DNA of 64,000 nt from NCBI RefSeq assembly GCF_040712315.1, contig NC_134024.1, positions 31,706,555 through 31,770,554 of the forward strand, in the 5' to 3' direction. Below are positions 20,311 to 32,488 of this stretch, piece after piece; positions within the stretch are counted from its first letter, which is position 1, and every line of letters begins with the position of its first letter. This DNA comes from Castanea sativa. Its lineage: Eukaryota; Streptophyta; Magnoliopsida; Fagales; Fagaceae. The position numbers and the translations under genes are program-made. The notes beneath the pieces are model-generated. The model was given only the letters and a program-made list of their open reading frames with translations, had not been told where the DNA came from and made no database searches.

Positions 20311-22241
20311 TTTTATCACTTCTTTTCTCTTTCCCTTTTTGTTTTTGATTGCATTACTTGTGTGTTTTTGCTTTCTTGTTTTGAGTCAATCTAGTTTTAT
20401 GCATTGCTTTGCTTTGTTTAACGTGTTTTTGTTGTTTATTTTCAGTTTGTTTTATTTTGGTTTTCATAAAAATAAAAAAATTGAAAAATACAAAAACAAT
20501 GTGTGTTTATGTACATTGGTACTTGTGTACCTTAAATGGCCTATGAAACAAAGTTTTCTAAACTTTGTATATCTTATAGCTTAGATGAGCATCTCTATGC
20601 ACAACTAAGCAAGTGAGCTTTGTGGCTCTTTGTTTGTGATGAGTAAGGTTAAGTAATCTCTTGTACTTAACATTTGTATCACTCTTTTTAACGGGAAGGA
20701 CTAAAAAATCCTAAGAGAAAGGCATAAATAACCATCTCATCATTATTGCCCGCCAATCATGAAATGACATCTGTATGCCTTGGCATAGCAAAAGTGCTAT
20801 ATCAATGACATCTGTATGCTTCAACATAGCAAAATTGCAATGTCAAATGCTTAACATAATTGGATATTTCTTTTCTATCTCTTATATGCCCATGCATGGT
20901 TTGCTTAAAAGAAAAATATGCAAAGAAAAATAAAAAGCAAAAAGATCAAAATGCTTTATATATGATTGCAAGTGTGTATTCTAGGAGATATAAGAGTTAT
21001 AGGATATACCTCGAAGGTGGTAGTCCCTATCAAACAGTTATAATCGTGTGTGAGTTGAAAGTGATTTACTCATATCTCAAATCGTCATAACATTGAGACA
21101 CTTATACAATTTTTTGATATTTTTCACACACAACATGCAATGTTCTTTGCTGCTTTTGATACATGTGCAGGTACAATGTGATTTGGCCATCACAAGGTTT
21201 ACATGTGTTAATGTATGCTCACTAAATTGTCTTAACTTGTTTTTGAAATATAAAATTGGTTAGACTTGTTTAGTGTGTGTGTGTGTTTTGGGATCTATGT
21301 GCTTAACATTTTCGTCAAGAGATGATTTTGAGAGCTTAAAATGTTGTTTGGATTGTTGGTTGAGTTGCTTGTTTTATTGCATTCATGTCTGTGTTTTTCT
21401 CTTCTTTGAAAAACTATTTTTAAGCAATCTCAACAGCTCCTCGACACCTTTTGACACCAGACTTATCTATTGAGCTCTTTAGTTGTTCTTTATCGCAATC
21501 TCGACACCTCTCGACAGCTATGTCGATCAATCGAGAATATTTCTGTCCCCTCGATAGTTCCTCGACAAATCCTCGATCCATTGAGCTTCATTTTTTCCTT
21601 GGACACCTTCTCGATAACTGCTTCTACCAACCTCTTTAAAGCTTGACAGATCCTCAACACCTTTCAATCTGTCGAGAATTACTAAGGTGCTATATAAGGA
21701 GCACTTGCGATCTTAGACTCATTCTGTTCGATCTCTCTTGATTGCTCTCAACTGTTTCACCTCCCAAACACACTTTTATCTCTCTAAACCTCTTCCTTAA
21801 GGATTCTTCGACCTTAATCAAGTTTTTCTTCACTTGGTAGTGTCTAAATCCCTCATTTCCATGCATTTCATCTTTTATGGCCTAACTTTTGGAGTTTGAT
21901 GAAAAATTTAGGGTTTTTCCAAATTAAAGAGGTTTTTACAAAATTTTTGGGATGGGTTTTGAAGATTTGATCTTAAAAGCTTTATGCATTGCATCTCATG
22001 TGCTTTATAACTATATTTTCATGCATTTAGATGTCTGTTATATATGTTATCTGATTGTGTGTTCGTAGGATTGGATTGGGCTGAGCCAATGATGCAATTA
22101 CCTTTGCATGTCACGTGTTCATGCATTTCCATGCATACGTTCTTTCTACTCAATATATTTTGATATATTTGAATTGCATGGGACTTTTCTGATTGTCTCT
22201 TTCTCTCTTTTTCTCTCTTTTGTTTGCATTAGTCTGCTTCT
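20311..22241 (+). other. Non-coding spacer of copy A between gag and the second ORF
   Basis: T-rich DNA with no conserved ORF. It is alignable by eye in reverse with 30673-32488 of copy B, including CTTGTGTACCTTAAATGGCC near 20522 and the CTCGACAGC-rich part at 21430-21700. A full copia pol (about 3.5-4 kb) would belong here and is absent. Short open frames (for example 20168-20584) are chance. Confidence 0.7.
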
Positions 22242-23181
22242 ATGGCACCCAAACGTAAATCTGTTCCATCCTAAAACCCTCTTTGTTCCTAGGCATCCTC
22301 TTCTTCCAATCCTACTCCCTCACATATCTGGTTCCGTGATGAGAAGGCCAAATCGGACTTCTTTGAGAACTTTTCCCGACGAGGCATTCATTCGAAACGC
22401 CAAGTCATTTTGTCGGACTTCTCCGACACTGACCTTCCCACTATCATCCACAGTAGGGAATGGGAGTCACTGTGTGGTGTCCCGGTCACATGTCCCTCCG
22501 TGCTGATCCAGGAGTTTTACTCCAACGTGCATGGATTCGATTATTTAGTACCTTAGTTTTCCACTCGTGTTCGAGGTACGCGCATCGTGGTCACCCCAAA
22601 TATTGTATCCGATGTGCTCTATATCCCTAGGGTAGCGTATCCTAACTACCCTGGTAGTGATCGTCTTAAGACTATCTAAAGATGAGTTTATATCCTCTTT
22701 TGTGAGCGACCTTCCGATTGGGGTAAGCATTAATTCACTTACTGTTCTGGCTTTGCTAAAGGCCCTCGGTTTCTTAACATGGTTATGACTTTTGTATTAC
22801 ATCCCTTATCTTACTATAACTCTATTACAGAGCCCCGTGCTCGGTTTTTGCTTTCTCTTCTTGAGCATCTTAGTATAGATTTTCCCTCTCATTTCAATCT
22901 TTCTATCATAGATGTGAATAGGGATACGACGACCCATGATAAGCTCATATTCCCTTCTGCTATCACGAGGATGTTACACCACTTTTCCATTCCCTTTCCC
23001 GCGTTCAATCACTTCCCTGTTATGGGTGCTATAGATGTTGCTACCGTTAAACAAAGCAAGGCACAACTTCGTTTAAGGTGGTCCGGGTCAGCAGCTCCTC
23101 CCACTCCTTCAGCTCCATCCATATTCGCTCCCTCTTCTTTTATGAGCGGTGTGATTCTTAAGGAAATCATGATGCAGCTTT

Positions 23182-24301
23182 TGATGGAAATATGCATGTA
23201 TCAGCGGAAAAAAAATACAACGAATCTACTTCATTCATAAATGTTAACATGCACTACATAAGTTTAAGAATTTAAGAACAAGAAAGTGTACCTTGGAGTG
23301 GTGAATTTCAAAACCGAAGATCAGAAGCACTCGGGAACACTTTCAATCTTCACTCCAATTCCACTAATGCCCAAGATGTGTGGTCTCTCAATTAGTTTTC
23401 AAAGGGAGAAATGTCAAAGTGTCTAACACTCCTTACACACCACTTCACAATGGTGTTCTTACAATTCTTTACAGAAAATTTTGTATGTTTCTCCCTTTGT
23501 ATCTAACTGATTATCTAATTGGGCTGGCATTTTGGGCCTTTCCAATTGGGCTTAAGTGTGTGACTTGGAGTGGGACCAAAAGGGACCAATAAGACACTAG
23601 CTCCAATGGGCCTTAGGCTTTTCTGTCAACTCTTAACAAGTCCAATGTTACCATTAATTATATTTAATATCACTATATAAATATAATTGCACTCTAGGCC
23701 TTATTAATAAATTATATCTCAAGACTTTATTATACATTCAACCCCTTCATAAAATATTCGTAGTAATACAAAGTCATGAATGTAGACTGCCACTTTGTAG
23801 ATTACTACATTTTCATTCCTTGAGTACCTGGTTTAATCCTTTAAAGTTATTCATCATATATTTATGAAATCCAATTCCATAAATATATACTTTAGTAACT
23901 CCTTACTAAAGTGCTTAGGCCTAACTCTCTGAATAACTAACCTATTAAACTTATCTTAAGGGAATATTTGTATCTCCGTTAAGAGACTATGAATTCCATC
24001 TTGAGAATATATGTTCCATCAACACTAAATGTGGTTGCCCAACATACTGAGGTTTTGACCGTTACTTTAGATCTCATTCCAAAATTCTGAGTTTACAAAG
24101 AACTTATGATTTATATCTTCTGTGACTAAATCACATAAATCACATACTATGCATCTCATGGACTATATGATAATGTCCCAATATTCATGTTGCCATTATT
24201 TTTAGATAATAATAAAACAACTTTATTAAACACAACATTAAGTCATACATAATAACATACATAGCATCATACAATAGGATTTAAGAGCACTAATCCTAAC
24301 A
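23182..24301 (-). repeat. Solo LTR, family S, copy 2 (1120 bp)
   Basis: Reverse-orientation copy of the LTR at 13976, flanked by the perfect duplication GCTTT (23177-23181 and 24302-24306). Termini TGATGGAAAT... and ...CACTAATCCTAACA. It is about 300 bp shorter than copies 1 and 3: after GAGGTTTTGACCGTTACTTT it jumps to TTCTGAGTTTACAAAG, omitting the segment seen at 25330-25610. Confidence 0.92.
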
Positions 24302-24411
24302 GCTTTAGCGCATGAATGCTCGCCTCGACACTCTCAGTGATGAGTTGTGGCAAGTGAACACCCGCGTTGGTCATATTGCACGACGGCAGGCAATCATGGG
24401 TGGCTTCGTTA

Positions 24412-25848
24412 TGAAGGAAAAATTCTGGTTTTGCATCTCATGCAAAACCCACAGCGGAAGCGACGAACTAGGATCTATTTCATTCATGATTGTTAACGTG
24501 CACAATGTAAATTTCAGAATTTAAGAACAAGATAGCGTACCTTGGTGTGGAGAAATTCAAAACAAAGATTAGAAGCACTTGGAAACACTTTTAATCTTCA
24601 CTCTAATTCCACTTTACGCCCAAGATGTGTGGTCTCTCAATCAGTTTTTCAAAGGGAGAATGAAAGTGTGTCTCACACTCTCTCACACCGTTTCTTATTT
24701 TTCTTTTTCACTTTCTTCTAATTAAAATTCTGTATGTTTCTCCCTTTAAAACTAACTGATTATCTAATTGGGCTGGCCTATTGGGCCTTTCCAATTGGGC
24801 TTTAGTGTGTGGCTTGGAGTGGGACCAAAAGGGACCAATAAGACACTAGCTCCAATGGGCCTTGGGCTTTTCCGTCAACTCTTGACAAGTCCAAAGTTAC
24901 CATTAATTATATTTAATACCACTATATAAATATAATTGCACTCTAGGCCTTATTAATAAATTATATCCCAAGACTTTATTATACACGTAACCCCTTCATA
25001 AAATATTCGTAGTAACACAAAGTCATAAACGTAGACTGCCACTTCGTAAATTACTACATCTTATCCTTGAGTACCCGGTTTAATTCTTTAAAGTTATTCA
25101 TTATATATTTATGAAATCTAATTTCATAAATATATACTTTAGTAATTTCTTACTAAAGTGGTTAGGCCTAACTCTCTGAATAACTGAAACCATTAAACTT
25201 ATCTCAAAGGAATATTTTATATCTCCATTAAGAGACTATGAATTCCATCTTGAGAATATATGTTCCATCAACACTAAATGTGGCTGCCCAACATACTGAG
25301 GTTTTGACCGTTATTTCAGATCTCACTCCTGATATATCAAAGCAACCTACACTTCATGATTAGGTCCATTATTCTCTCAGGATTAAGAGTTCATGCAAAT
25401 AGAAGTCGTGAGATTTATTATTCATTTGACAGTCGTTAGAAGAATAATAAATCTCACAGCGGTCCTGTTCAATATGTTTTAACTCTTAAAACATATCAAC
25501 ATATCAACTAGAAGCTTCCACTTCCATGATCAAGACAAATCATCTTAGTTGACACGTTATAGTCTTCGCAGATGAAATGCCCAATTTCATCACCGACTAC
25601 GAACTATTAATTCTGAGTTTACAAAGAACTTGTGATTTACATCTTCTGTGACTTTTCACATAAATCACATACAATGCATCTCATGGACTATATGATAATG
25701 TCCCATATTCACGTAACCACTATTTTAGATAATAATAAAATAACTTTATCAAACACAATATTAAGTCATACATCATGTCATACATAATGTCATACATAAT
25801 ATCATACATAGCATCATACAATAGGATTTAAGGGCACTAATCCTAACA
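24412..25848 (-). repeat. Solo LTR, family S, copy 3 (1437 bp)
   Basis: Full-length reverse copy of the LTR at 13976, from TGAAGGAAAAATTCTGG to CACTAATCCTAACA, with the perfect duplication CGTTA (24407-24411 and 25849-25853). Only 110 bp separate it from copy 2. Excision in silico of both copies rejoins the second ORF of copy A. Confidence 0.93.
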
Positions 25849-26112
25849 CGTTACTTCTCCTCCACCTACTCTAGAGGCTTTTGAGGATGAGGATGATGTT
25901 AATGATGCTACTGCTTCCAATGATGAGGATGAGGATGATGGTGATGCTAGCTCTTCCAGTGCTGACAAGATGTCTATTTGACACTCTTACCATTTGTCAC
26001 TCGTGACAAAAAGGGGGAGTAGTTTTGGTTATGAGAGTAATCATAGTTAGGGGGAGAGTTAGTATAGGAGATTTTTGTTAGGAGGAGTGTTGATTTTGAG
26101 GGATGTAGTGAG

Positions 26113-26226
26113 GAAAGTGAGAGACACTGAACTGAAAAGAAAGGCAAAGAGGTAGAGTCGATACAACATAACATAATAGCAGATTGAGCATACATATACG
26201 CGTATAATTGATGTTTTGAAGGACAC

Positions 26227-26283
<57 letters not shown>

Positions 26284-26855
26284 TATAGTGGATGAAATAA
26301 AGAAAAATGAAGAAGATGAAACAAAGAAAGAGAAACAAGCTAAAGAAGGAGAGGGGAGAAATAAGAATGATTAATTGTGTGGATATGGAAAAGGTAGAAA
26401 AAAAGAAGAAAAAAAGAAGAAGAAATGTCTAGAAGATAAGGAATGGGTGGAGGAGAATAAATAAGATGAAAACAAAAACAATAGCTTGGCTTGTAGGTGG
26501 GCCAATGGGTGGGAAACGGAAAACTAAAGTAAAGAAAATATAAATCTAGTTCAAATATAATGTATTTTTATATTACTATATATTAGGTTAATATATTGAT
26601 ATTATATAATTTGCAATATATATATATATATATTAATGTAATGATAATTCTAAAACGGCATATGGGTATTAACTGGTACGAAAATATTTTGTTTCTTTAG
26701 TCAAATTGACTGTCTTGATTTATTAATACTAATTGGAGTTTCATAATATTCAATCAAAAAAACAAAATTAGAGTTTCATAATAATTTTTTTACTCGGAGT
26801 CCTGGCTCTGTCCCTGCCAAAGACCATGATGTTATATATATACATATATATATAT

Positions 26856-26889
<34 letters not shown>

Positions 26890-27015
26890 TGAGAACCATG
26901 ATGATATAAGTATATAACAACTACATGGTTGGGGAAACAATTAACGTGGCTATCCTATTTTGGTTTACTTAAAGTCTTAAACTATTATAATCATGTAATT
27001 CATCTTTGCTACCGT
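26113..27015 (+). other. AT-rich DNA with microsatellites
   Basis: Between the broken end of copy A and the left LTR edge of copy C. It contains a (GA) tract of about 24 units at 26232-26279, an AT tract near 26619-26632 and a compound TA/CA/TA tract near 26834-26890. No gene seen. Confidence 0.7.
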
Positions 27016-27913
27016 TGAAACTATAAAGTTGTAATTTACAACTATGTTTTATGTTGACTTTAATTTCGTGTCAAATTTGATTGCAATTCTGTTCAATCAT
27101 TTTCCTGTATTTTTGTAAGATTTAATGTAAGGGCTGTGTGTGAGAGTTTAGTGAAGAATTTGTGAAGATGTGCATATTACAACTTGCTCACAACTAGCTC
27201 ACGACTGCTGACCCGTGAAACAGGTCACGTGAGAAGCACATGCTGGAATTTGAAGAGTTCTTCACAGGCTGGATTTCGCGAGTCATTTGCGACTCAGGCC
27301 AAGTCACAAGTAACTTGTGAAACTCACTACTTGATTGCTTTTTTGAGTTTGCCTTTTCCCATTCTTTACGAACACTATAAACCCTCATTACCCACAAAAT
27401 TTAAGAAGAAGAATGAGTATTTACGAGAAACTTTAAAGAAAAAAAACCCTAGCCAAACAATTGAGAGTTAGAGATTGTTTACCCACAATCCTCTACATCA
27501 TTTGTCTAGAGTTTCCATTTACTCCTACCTCTCCATCTACACATCCTTGAGAGGTTCTTAGCCTAAACACTTACCTCACACATTCTAAGTGTTAAGAGAA
27601 GTTTTGGTGCCAATAGGAAGCATTGGAAGAATCCATTAAGTGGTGGATGTAATCGGGCAGAATTGCGGAATCCGGATAACTAGTGAAGACAAGACTTTGA
27701 GAAGTCCGTTGGTAGCAGGAGTATGGAGGGCTCAAGCACGTTGGGTAGATTAGGCTTGGAAGGTCTTTTTGATATTCGTGTACTCCAACTTATTCACTAG
27801 TGGATCGATTTTAGCTTGGAGGGCCGCAGAGAGGTTTTTCGTGTAGTAGTTCAGTTTCCTCTTCGATAACACGTCTCGGTGTTATCTTGTGTTTGCATCT
27901 CTCTTCCCTTCTT
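27016..27913 (+). repeat. 5' LTR of copia copy C, first part
   Basis: Matches the 3' LTR at 46186 from the GTAATTTACAAYTATG motif through the TATA-like CACTATAAACCC near 27380 to TCTCTTCCCTT at 27910, where copy B is inserted. It continues at 35476. The assembled LTR length is 1085 bp. Confidence 0.85.
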
Positions 27914-28915
27914 TGATAGGCCAAAAATGTATTGACCCCTTGTGATGGATTAGTTGATTAATTAGCCAAGTATAATTAATTAATCAATTTAACATGTAAT
28001 GTACGTGGCAACACAGAAAAATCACCAACTAAATAAATATGCAGTGGAAATTAAATTGACAAGGTGATTTGTTTACGAATAGGGAAAACCTCTGAGGCAA
28101 AAACCCCACCGGATGATTTTAAGGTCATCACTTTCGAGAATCCACTTTTATCAAAACAAGCGGTTACAAGTAAAGGAATCACAGTGCCTTATACCAATCT
28201 ACAGTTGAACACTTACCCAATACCCAATTGGACTTGTTCTGTAGTGACAATCTCTCCTTGTATTACACGGCTCTCGGTATGTGACTAACCAATAGATACG
28301 CAGATCCCAGTACGCGACTTGATCACCAACTTGAGAAGAATGTTGACAACAAAGTTCTTTAATTCATCAACCAATGAAGATCATGAAGTTGCTTGGTTAC
28401 AAAACCCTACGTTGTTCAAACATAGCAGCTTCATGAAGATGAACTAGAGAAACTAGGTTTCCGATCACACTTTTCTTCACACTTGTGGAATTGTGCTCTT
28501 GTGCAACTGTGCTCTATGTGACGACGCTTAAAATAATCCTTATATATGTTTAGGGTTGTGAGAAAAGAAAGCCTAAACACATACTCATGGATTGGATGAA
28601 AAATAGCTTTGAAAATTTGAGTTTCAAAACCCTCGATAGATAGCCATCTATCAAGATAGCCGTCGAGCCACGGGCTTTAGCAACTTTTAAACCTTGATAG
28701 ATACTAGCTGTCAAGCTTTAAAATCCAGCACTTTCTTACTTGATTCTTGGACAGACTTGCATGACTTTAACACTTGAACTTGAAATCTTGTTCCTTGAAG
28801 TATTAAACACATCCTACATCTACGCAATTACAAGTAAAGTGCGTTTTGTCAAAGAATTAGTCAATACATAAAATGTTGACATATGTTCCTAACATGAATC
28901 ACATATGCTCTAACA
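27914..28915 (-). repeat. 3' LTR of copia copy B (1002 bp)
   Basis: Plus-strand ends TGATAGGCCAAAAATG and CATATGCTCTAACA. It is nearly identical in order to the LTR at 34474. On the minus strand a degenerate polypurine tract (TCAAAGGGCTAGAT, 28929-28916) precedes it, where the family has CAAAGGGGGAGAT. Confidence 0.9.
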
Positions 28916-29485
28916 ATCTAGCCCTTTGACAATCTGTGACAAAACCACAATAAACAAATGAACATATGGGAGAAGTCATAAATCACTCAACTCATATTCA
29001 CTTGTTAAGTATAATAAAATCTATCCTAACACAAACTCTTGAAAAACTTTGCAAGAAGAGAGTTTATGGCAAGTAGACTTTGACAACTTGTATTTCTGAA
29101 ACACTTAAAAAAAAACTCATCAAGGCATCTTGGTGTGAAATAGAAATAAAAGATTGCATACAATAAATAAGAAACATGTATATAAAGAGAGAAAAAAAAC
29201 AACACATGGAGAGATTGGTGAAAGAATTGTAATAACAACCTTAAATGTATATATATTGAAAAGTACAAGGTTTGCTATCACAATATGATTACAAGATCTA
29301 AGGTACATGAACAATGTATCTAAAATAGAAAGAAACGAAATAGATACATGAATATGTCCACTACATCCCTAAAAAATATGAACACTCCCCCTATCTCCTA
29401 AACTAACCCTTCCCCTATGAGTATGACTACTCTCATCTCAAAACTACTCCCCGTTTTTGTCACGAGTGACAAAGGGCTAAGTACA
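28916..29485 (-). other. 3' untranslated region and polypurine tract of copy B
   Basis: Non-coding, between the stop of the second ORF and the 3' LTR. On the minus strand it begins with a TTTGTCACTCGTGAC inverted repeat (about 29473-29459), also present after the copy A ORF at 25997-26011. It ends in the polypurine tract. Confidence 0.65.
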
Positions 29486-30672
29486 TCAAGTAGACATCTC
29501 ATCATCACTAGGCGAGCCAGCATCATCATCCTCATCAGCATCATCACTACCGAAGCCATGGTCACTCTTATCCTCGGATGCCGGTGGAGATGGAGAAGAA
29601 GAGACCGTGAAACCACCCATGAAAGCCTGTTGTCGTGCGATACAACCAACACGGGTGTTCACTTGACACAACTCATCACTGAGAGTGTCGAGGTGAGCAT
29701 CCATGCGCACAAGCTGTGCCATTATGGCCTCAAGAGTCACACTGCCCGAAGAAGAAGAGGGAGTGGATGTGGATGGAGCAGTAGAAGCTGGAGAAGCAAC
29801 TGTCTCGGTTTGAGTCCGCCTTGAGCGAAGCTGTGCAAAACTCCATTTAATGGTAGCGACATCAATGACACACATGAACGTGAAGTGGGGAGACTCAAGA
29901 TAGGAGACACAAAAATGGCAAAGGAGCCGTGTGATAACCAAAGGAAAAATGAGCTTATCACAGGCCGCCGTATCCTTATAGACATCTATAAGGGAGAGTA
30001 TAAAGTAAAAGGGAAATCAATCGAAAGATCCTCAATGAGGGATAACAAAAAGCGAGCACGAGGCTCTGTGATGGTGTTATAGTGAGACAATGGATGTAAA
30101 ACAAAGGTCATCACCATGTTAATGAACCTCAGACCTTTACCAAAGGCCAAGCAACGAGTGTACTGACGATCACCCCAAGAAGAAGGTGTCTCATAGAATA
30201 GAGACAAGAGTTCGTCTTTTGACACAGCCCTCAGACGCTCACAGCTAGGGTAGTCAGGATGCACTACCCTAGGAACATATAGTACCTCGGATACAATACC
30301 TGGAGTAACTACCATGCGTATACCTCGAACGCGAGTGACAAATTGGGGTATAGAATAATCAAATTCGTGCATATTGGAGTAGAATTCCTGTATAATCACG
30401 GAAGGGCACGTGACCGAGATGCCACAGAGTGACTCGTAACCCCTACTGTAGATGACAGTGGGTAGGTCAGTGTCAAAAAAGTTTGACAACATGACTTGGC
30501 ATTCCGAATGAATGCCTCGTTGTGAAAAGTTCTCCAAGAAGTCCGATTTGGCCTTCTTTTCATGGAATCGTACATGAAAAGGAGTAGGGTCAGAAGGAGA
30601 AGAAGAAGAAGAAAAAGATGCCCCAGAATGAAGAGGATTCCAAAATGGAGTGGATTTACGTTTAGGTGCCAT
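29486..30672 (-). pseudogene. Second ORF of copy B, nearly intact
   Basis: It starts MAPKRKS at 30672. It reads for about 225 codons through NFSQRGIHSECQV, DTDLPTVIYSRGYESLC, VRGIRMVVTPGIVSEVL, SSWGDRQYTRCLAFGKG, and MVMTFVLHPLSHYNTITEPR. A frameshift near 29998 then moves it to the frame ending DDEMST-stop at 29486. The last third has RMDAHLDTLSDELCQVNTR (coiled coil) and an Asp/Ser-rich tail. Only this one lesion is evident, far fewer than in the gag of the same element. The family is usually labelled 'putative plant transposon protein'; the biochemical role is unknown to me. Confidence 0.8.
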
Positions 30673-32488
30673 GACGCAACTAACGTAAGAGGGAGAGAAA
30701 GAGAGAAAGAGAGAGAGAGACAGATAATAAGAAAAGTACCAAACAAAAAATATATTAAAATATATAGAATTGAAGGTACGTATGCATGAACATGTGACAT
30801 GCAATTATAAATTCATCATGGGCTCAGCCCAATCCAAACCTACCAACACACAACATAAGAACAAGGTATACACACATCTAAAATGTATGAAACATTGTTA
30901 AAATGCACATGTAATGCAATGCATGAAGTTTAAACATCATTTTGACAAAACCTATCCCAAAATTGAGCAAAAACTTCATTGATTTTGAAAAATCTCAAAA
31001 CTTTCCAAAAATCCCAAAAGTTAGGTCAAACATATGAAATGCATGATGAAGAGAGGGATTAAGGACCTTACTAGTGAAGAAAAGCAAGATTAAGGTCGAA
31101 GAAAGCTTGGGAATGAAGTTTGAAGTGAGTGAGAGGTGTTTGGGAGGTGAAAAGACTCAAAGCAATCAAGAGAGATCGAGGAGAATGGATTTGAAATCGC
31201 GAGGCTTGTATATATAGAAACTCCATAAACCTCGATCGATCGAGAGCTATCGAGCTTTAAAAAGGCGTGTTTTAGCTATCGAACCAGCTATCGAGGATCT
31301 AACAAGAGGTTTCCAAAGCAAAGAAGCTCGATGGATTGAGGTAGCTATCAAGGAGACAGAAAGTTTCTTGATGGATCGAACTAGCTATCGAGAAGCTATC
31401 GAGATTGCTTAAAAACAGTTTTTCAAAGAAGGGAAAAACATAGATATGAATGCAATCAAGCATGCTACTCAACCAAAGATCCAACAAACAATTTAAGCTC
31501 TCAAAATCATTTCTCAACCAAGAAAAATGTCATGCATTTAGATCCAAAACACACACACACACACCACACACTAAACAAGTCTAACCAATTTTATATTTTA
31601 GAAACAAGTTAAGACAGTTTAGTAAGCAAATGTAAATCTTGTAATGACCAAATCACATTGTACCTGCACATGTATCAAAAGTAGCAAAGAATATTGCGTG
31701 TTGTGTGTGAAACATCACAAGATTGCATAAGTGTCTACATGTTATGACGATTTGAGATATGAGCAAATCAATTGAACTCACACACGATCATAGCTGCTTG
31801 ATGGGGACTATCACCTTCAAGGTACATCCTATAACTCCCACATCTCCTAGAATACATGCTTGCAATCATGTTTTAAAGCATTTTGATCTTTTTACTTTTA
31901 TTTTTCTTTGCATATTTTCTTTTATTAAACATACCAGGCATGGGCATATAAGAGAGAGAAAAGAAATACCTAATTATGTTAAGCTTTTTAACATTGCACT
32001 TTTGCTATGCCGAAGCATACCGATGTCATTTCATAATTGGTGGGCAACCATTGTGAGATGGTTATTTACGCATTTCTCTTAGGATTTTCTAGTCCTTCCT
32101 GTCAAAAAGAGTGATACGAGTGTTAAGTAAAAGAGATCACTTAACCTTACTCATCACAAACACGAGCCACAAAGACCACTTGCTTAGTTGTGCATAGAGA
32201 TGCTCATTTAAGCTACAAGAGATACAAAGTTTAGAAAACTCATTGGCCATTCAAGGTACACAAGTACCAATGTACCCAAACACACACTGTTTTTGTATTT
32301 TTCTAATTTTTCAATTTTTTTATTTTATTTTTATGAATGAAAAACAAAACAAAACAAAACTAAAAAACAACCAAACAAAAACATGTCAAATAAAGCAATG
32401 CATAAAAACTAGACTGTTTCAAAGAAAGCAAAACACAAAAGTAATGCAAACACAACAAAAATAGGGAAAGAGAGAAAAAGTGACTAAA
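30673..32488 (-). other. Non-coding spacer of copy B between gag and the second ORF
   Basis: It corresponds to 20311-22241 of copy A. It has the same TATCGA/AGCTATCGAG-rich subregion (31240-31400) and an AC tract near 31552-31562. No polymerase, integrase or protease motif in any frame I read. Confidence 0.7.

Larger units (their letters stand above)
22242..25981 (+). pseudogene. Second ORF of copy A ('putative plant transposon protein' type), split by two LTRs
   Basis: It starts MAPKRKS at 22242. Landmarks: NFSRRGIHSK, DTDLPTIIHSREWESLCGV, VRGTRIVVTPNIVSDVLY, MVMTFVLHPLSYYNSITEPR, ARFLLSLLEHLSIDFPSHF, and a C-terminal coiled coil plus Asp/Glu/Ser-rich tail ending DKMSI-stop at 25981. Solo LTRs at 23182-24301 and 24412-25848 interrupt it. 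Stops occur near 22272, 22290 and 22553. The fold and role are unknown to me. The family is common in plant genomes near LTR elements. Nothing in it resembles integrase or RT. Confidence 0.75.
17348..26112 (+). mobile_element. Pol-less copia-type element, copy A, 3' truncated
   Basis: 5' LTR, tRNA-Met-like primer site, gag, a 1.9-kb spacer and a second ORF, in the same order as copies B and C. No protease, integrase, RT or RNase H lies between the end of gag and the second ORF. Similarity to copy B ends at about 26112 (GAGGGATGTAGT), before any polypurine tract or 3' LTR, so the right end is lost. The bases before the LTR (TATTT, 17343-17347) would be one target duplication. Two solo LTRs (23182 and 24412) sit inside the second ORF. 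Confidence 0.85.

Noticed and set aside
20168..20584. 138-residue ORF after the copy A gag
   Set aside because: It begins in the wrong frame of gag and runs into T-rich spacer; not conserved in copy B.
29417..29824. Plus-strand ORF opposite the copy B second ORF
   Set aside because: Antisense shadow of the real minus-strand frame, with no counterpart opposite the copy A ORF.
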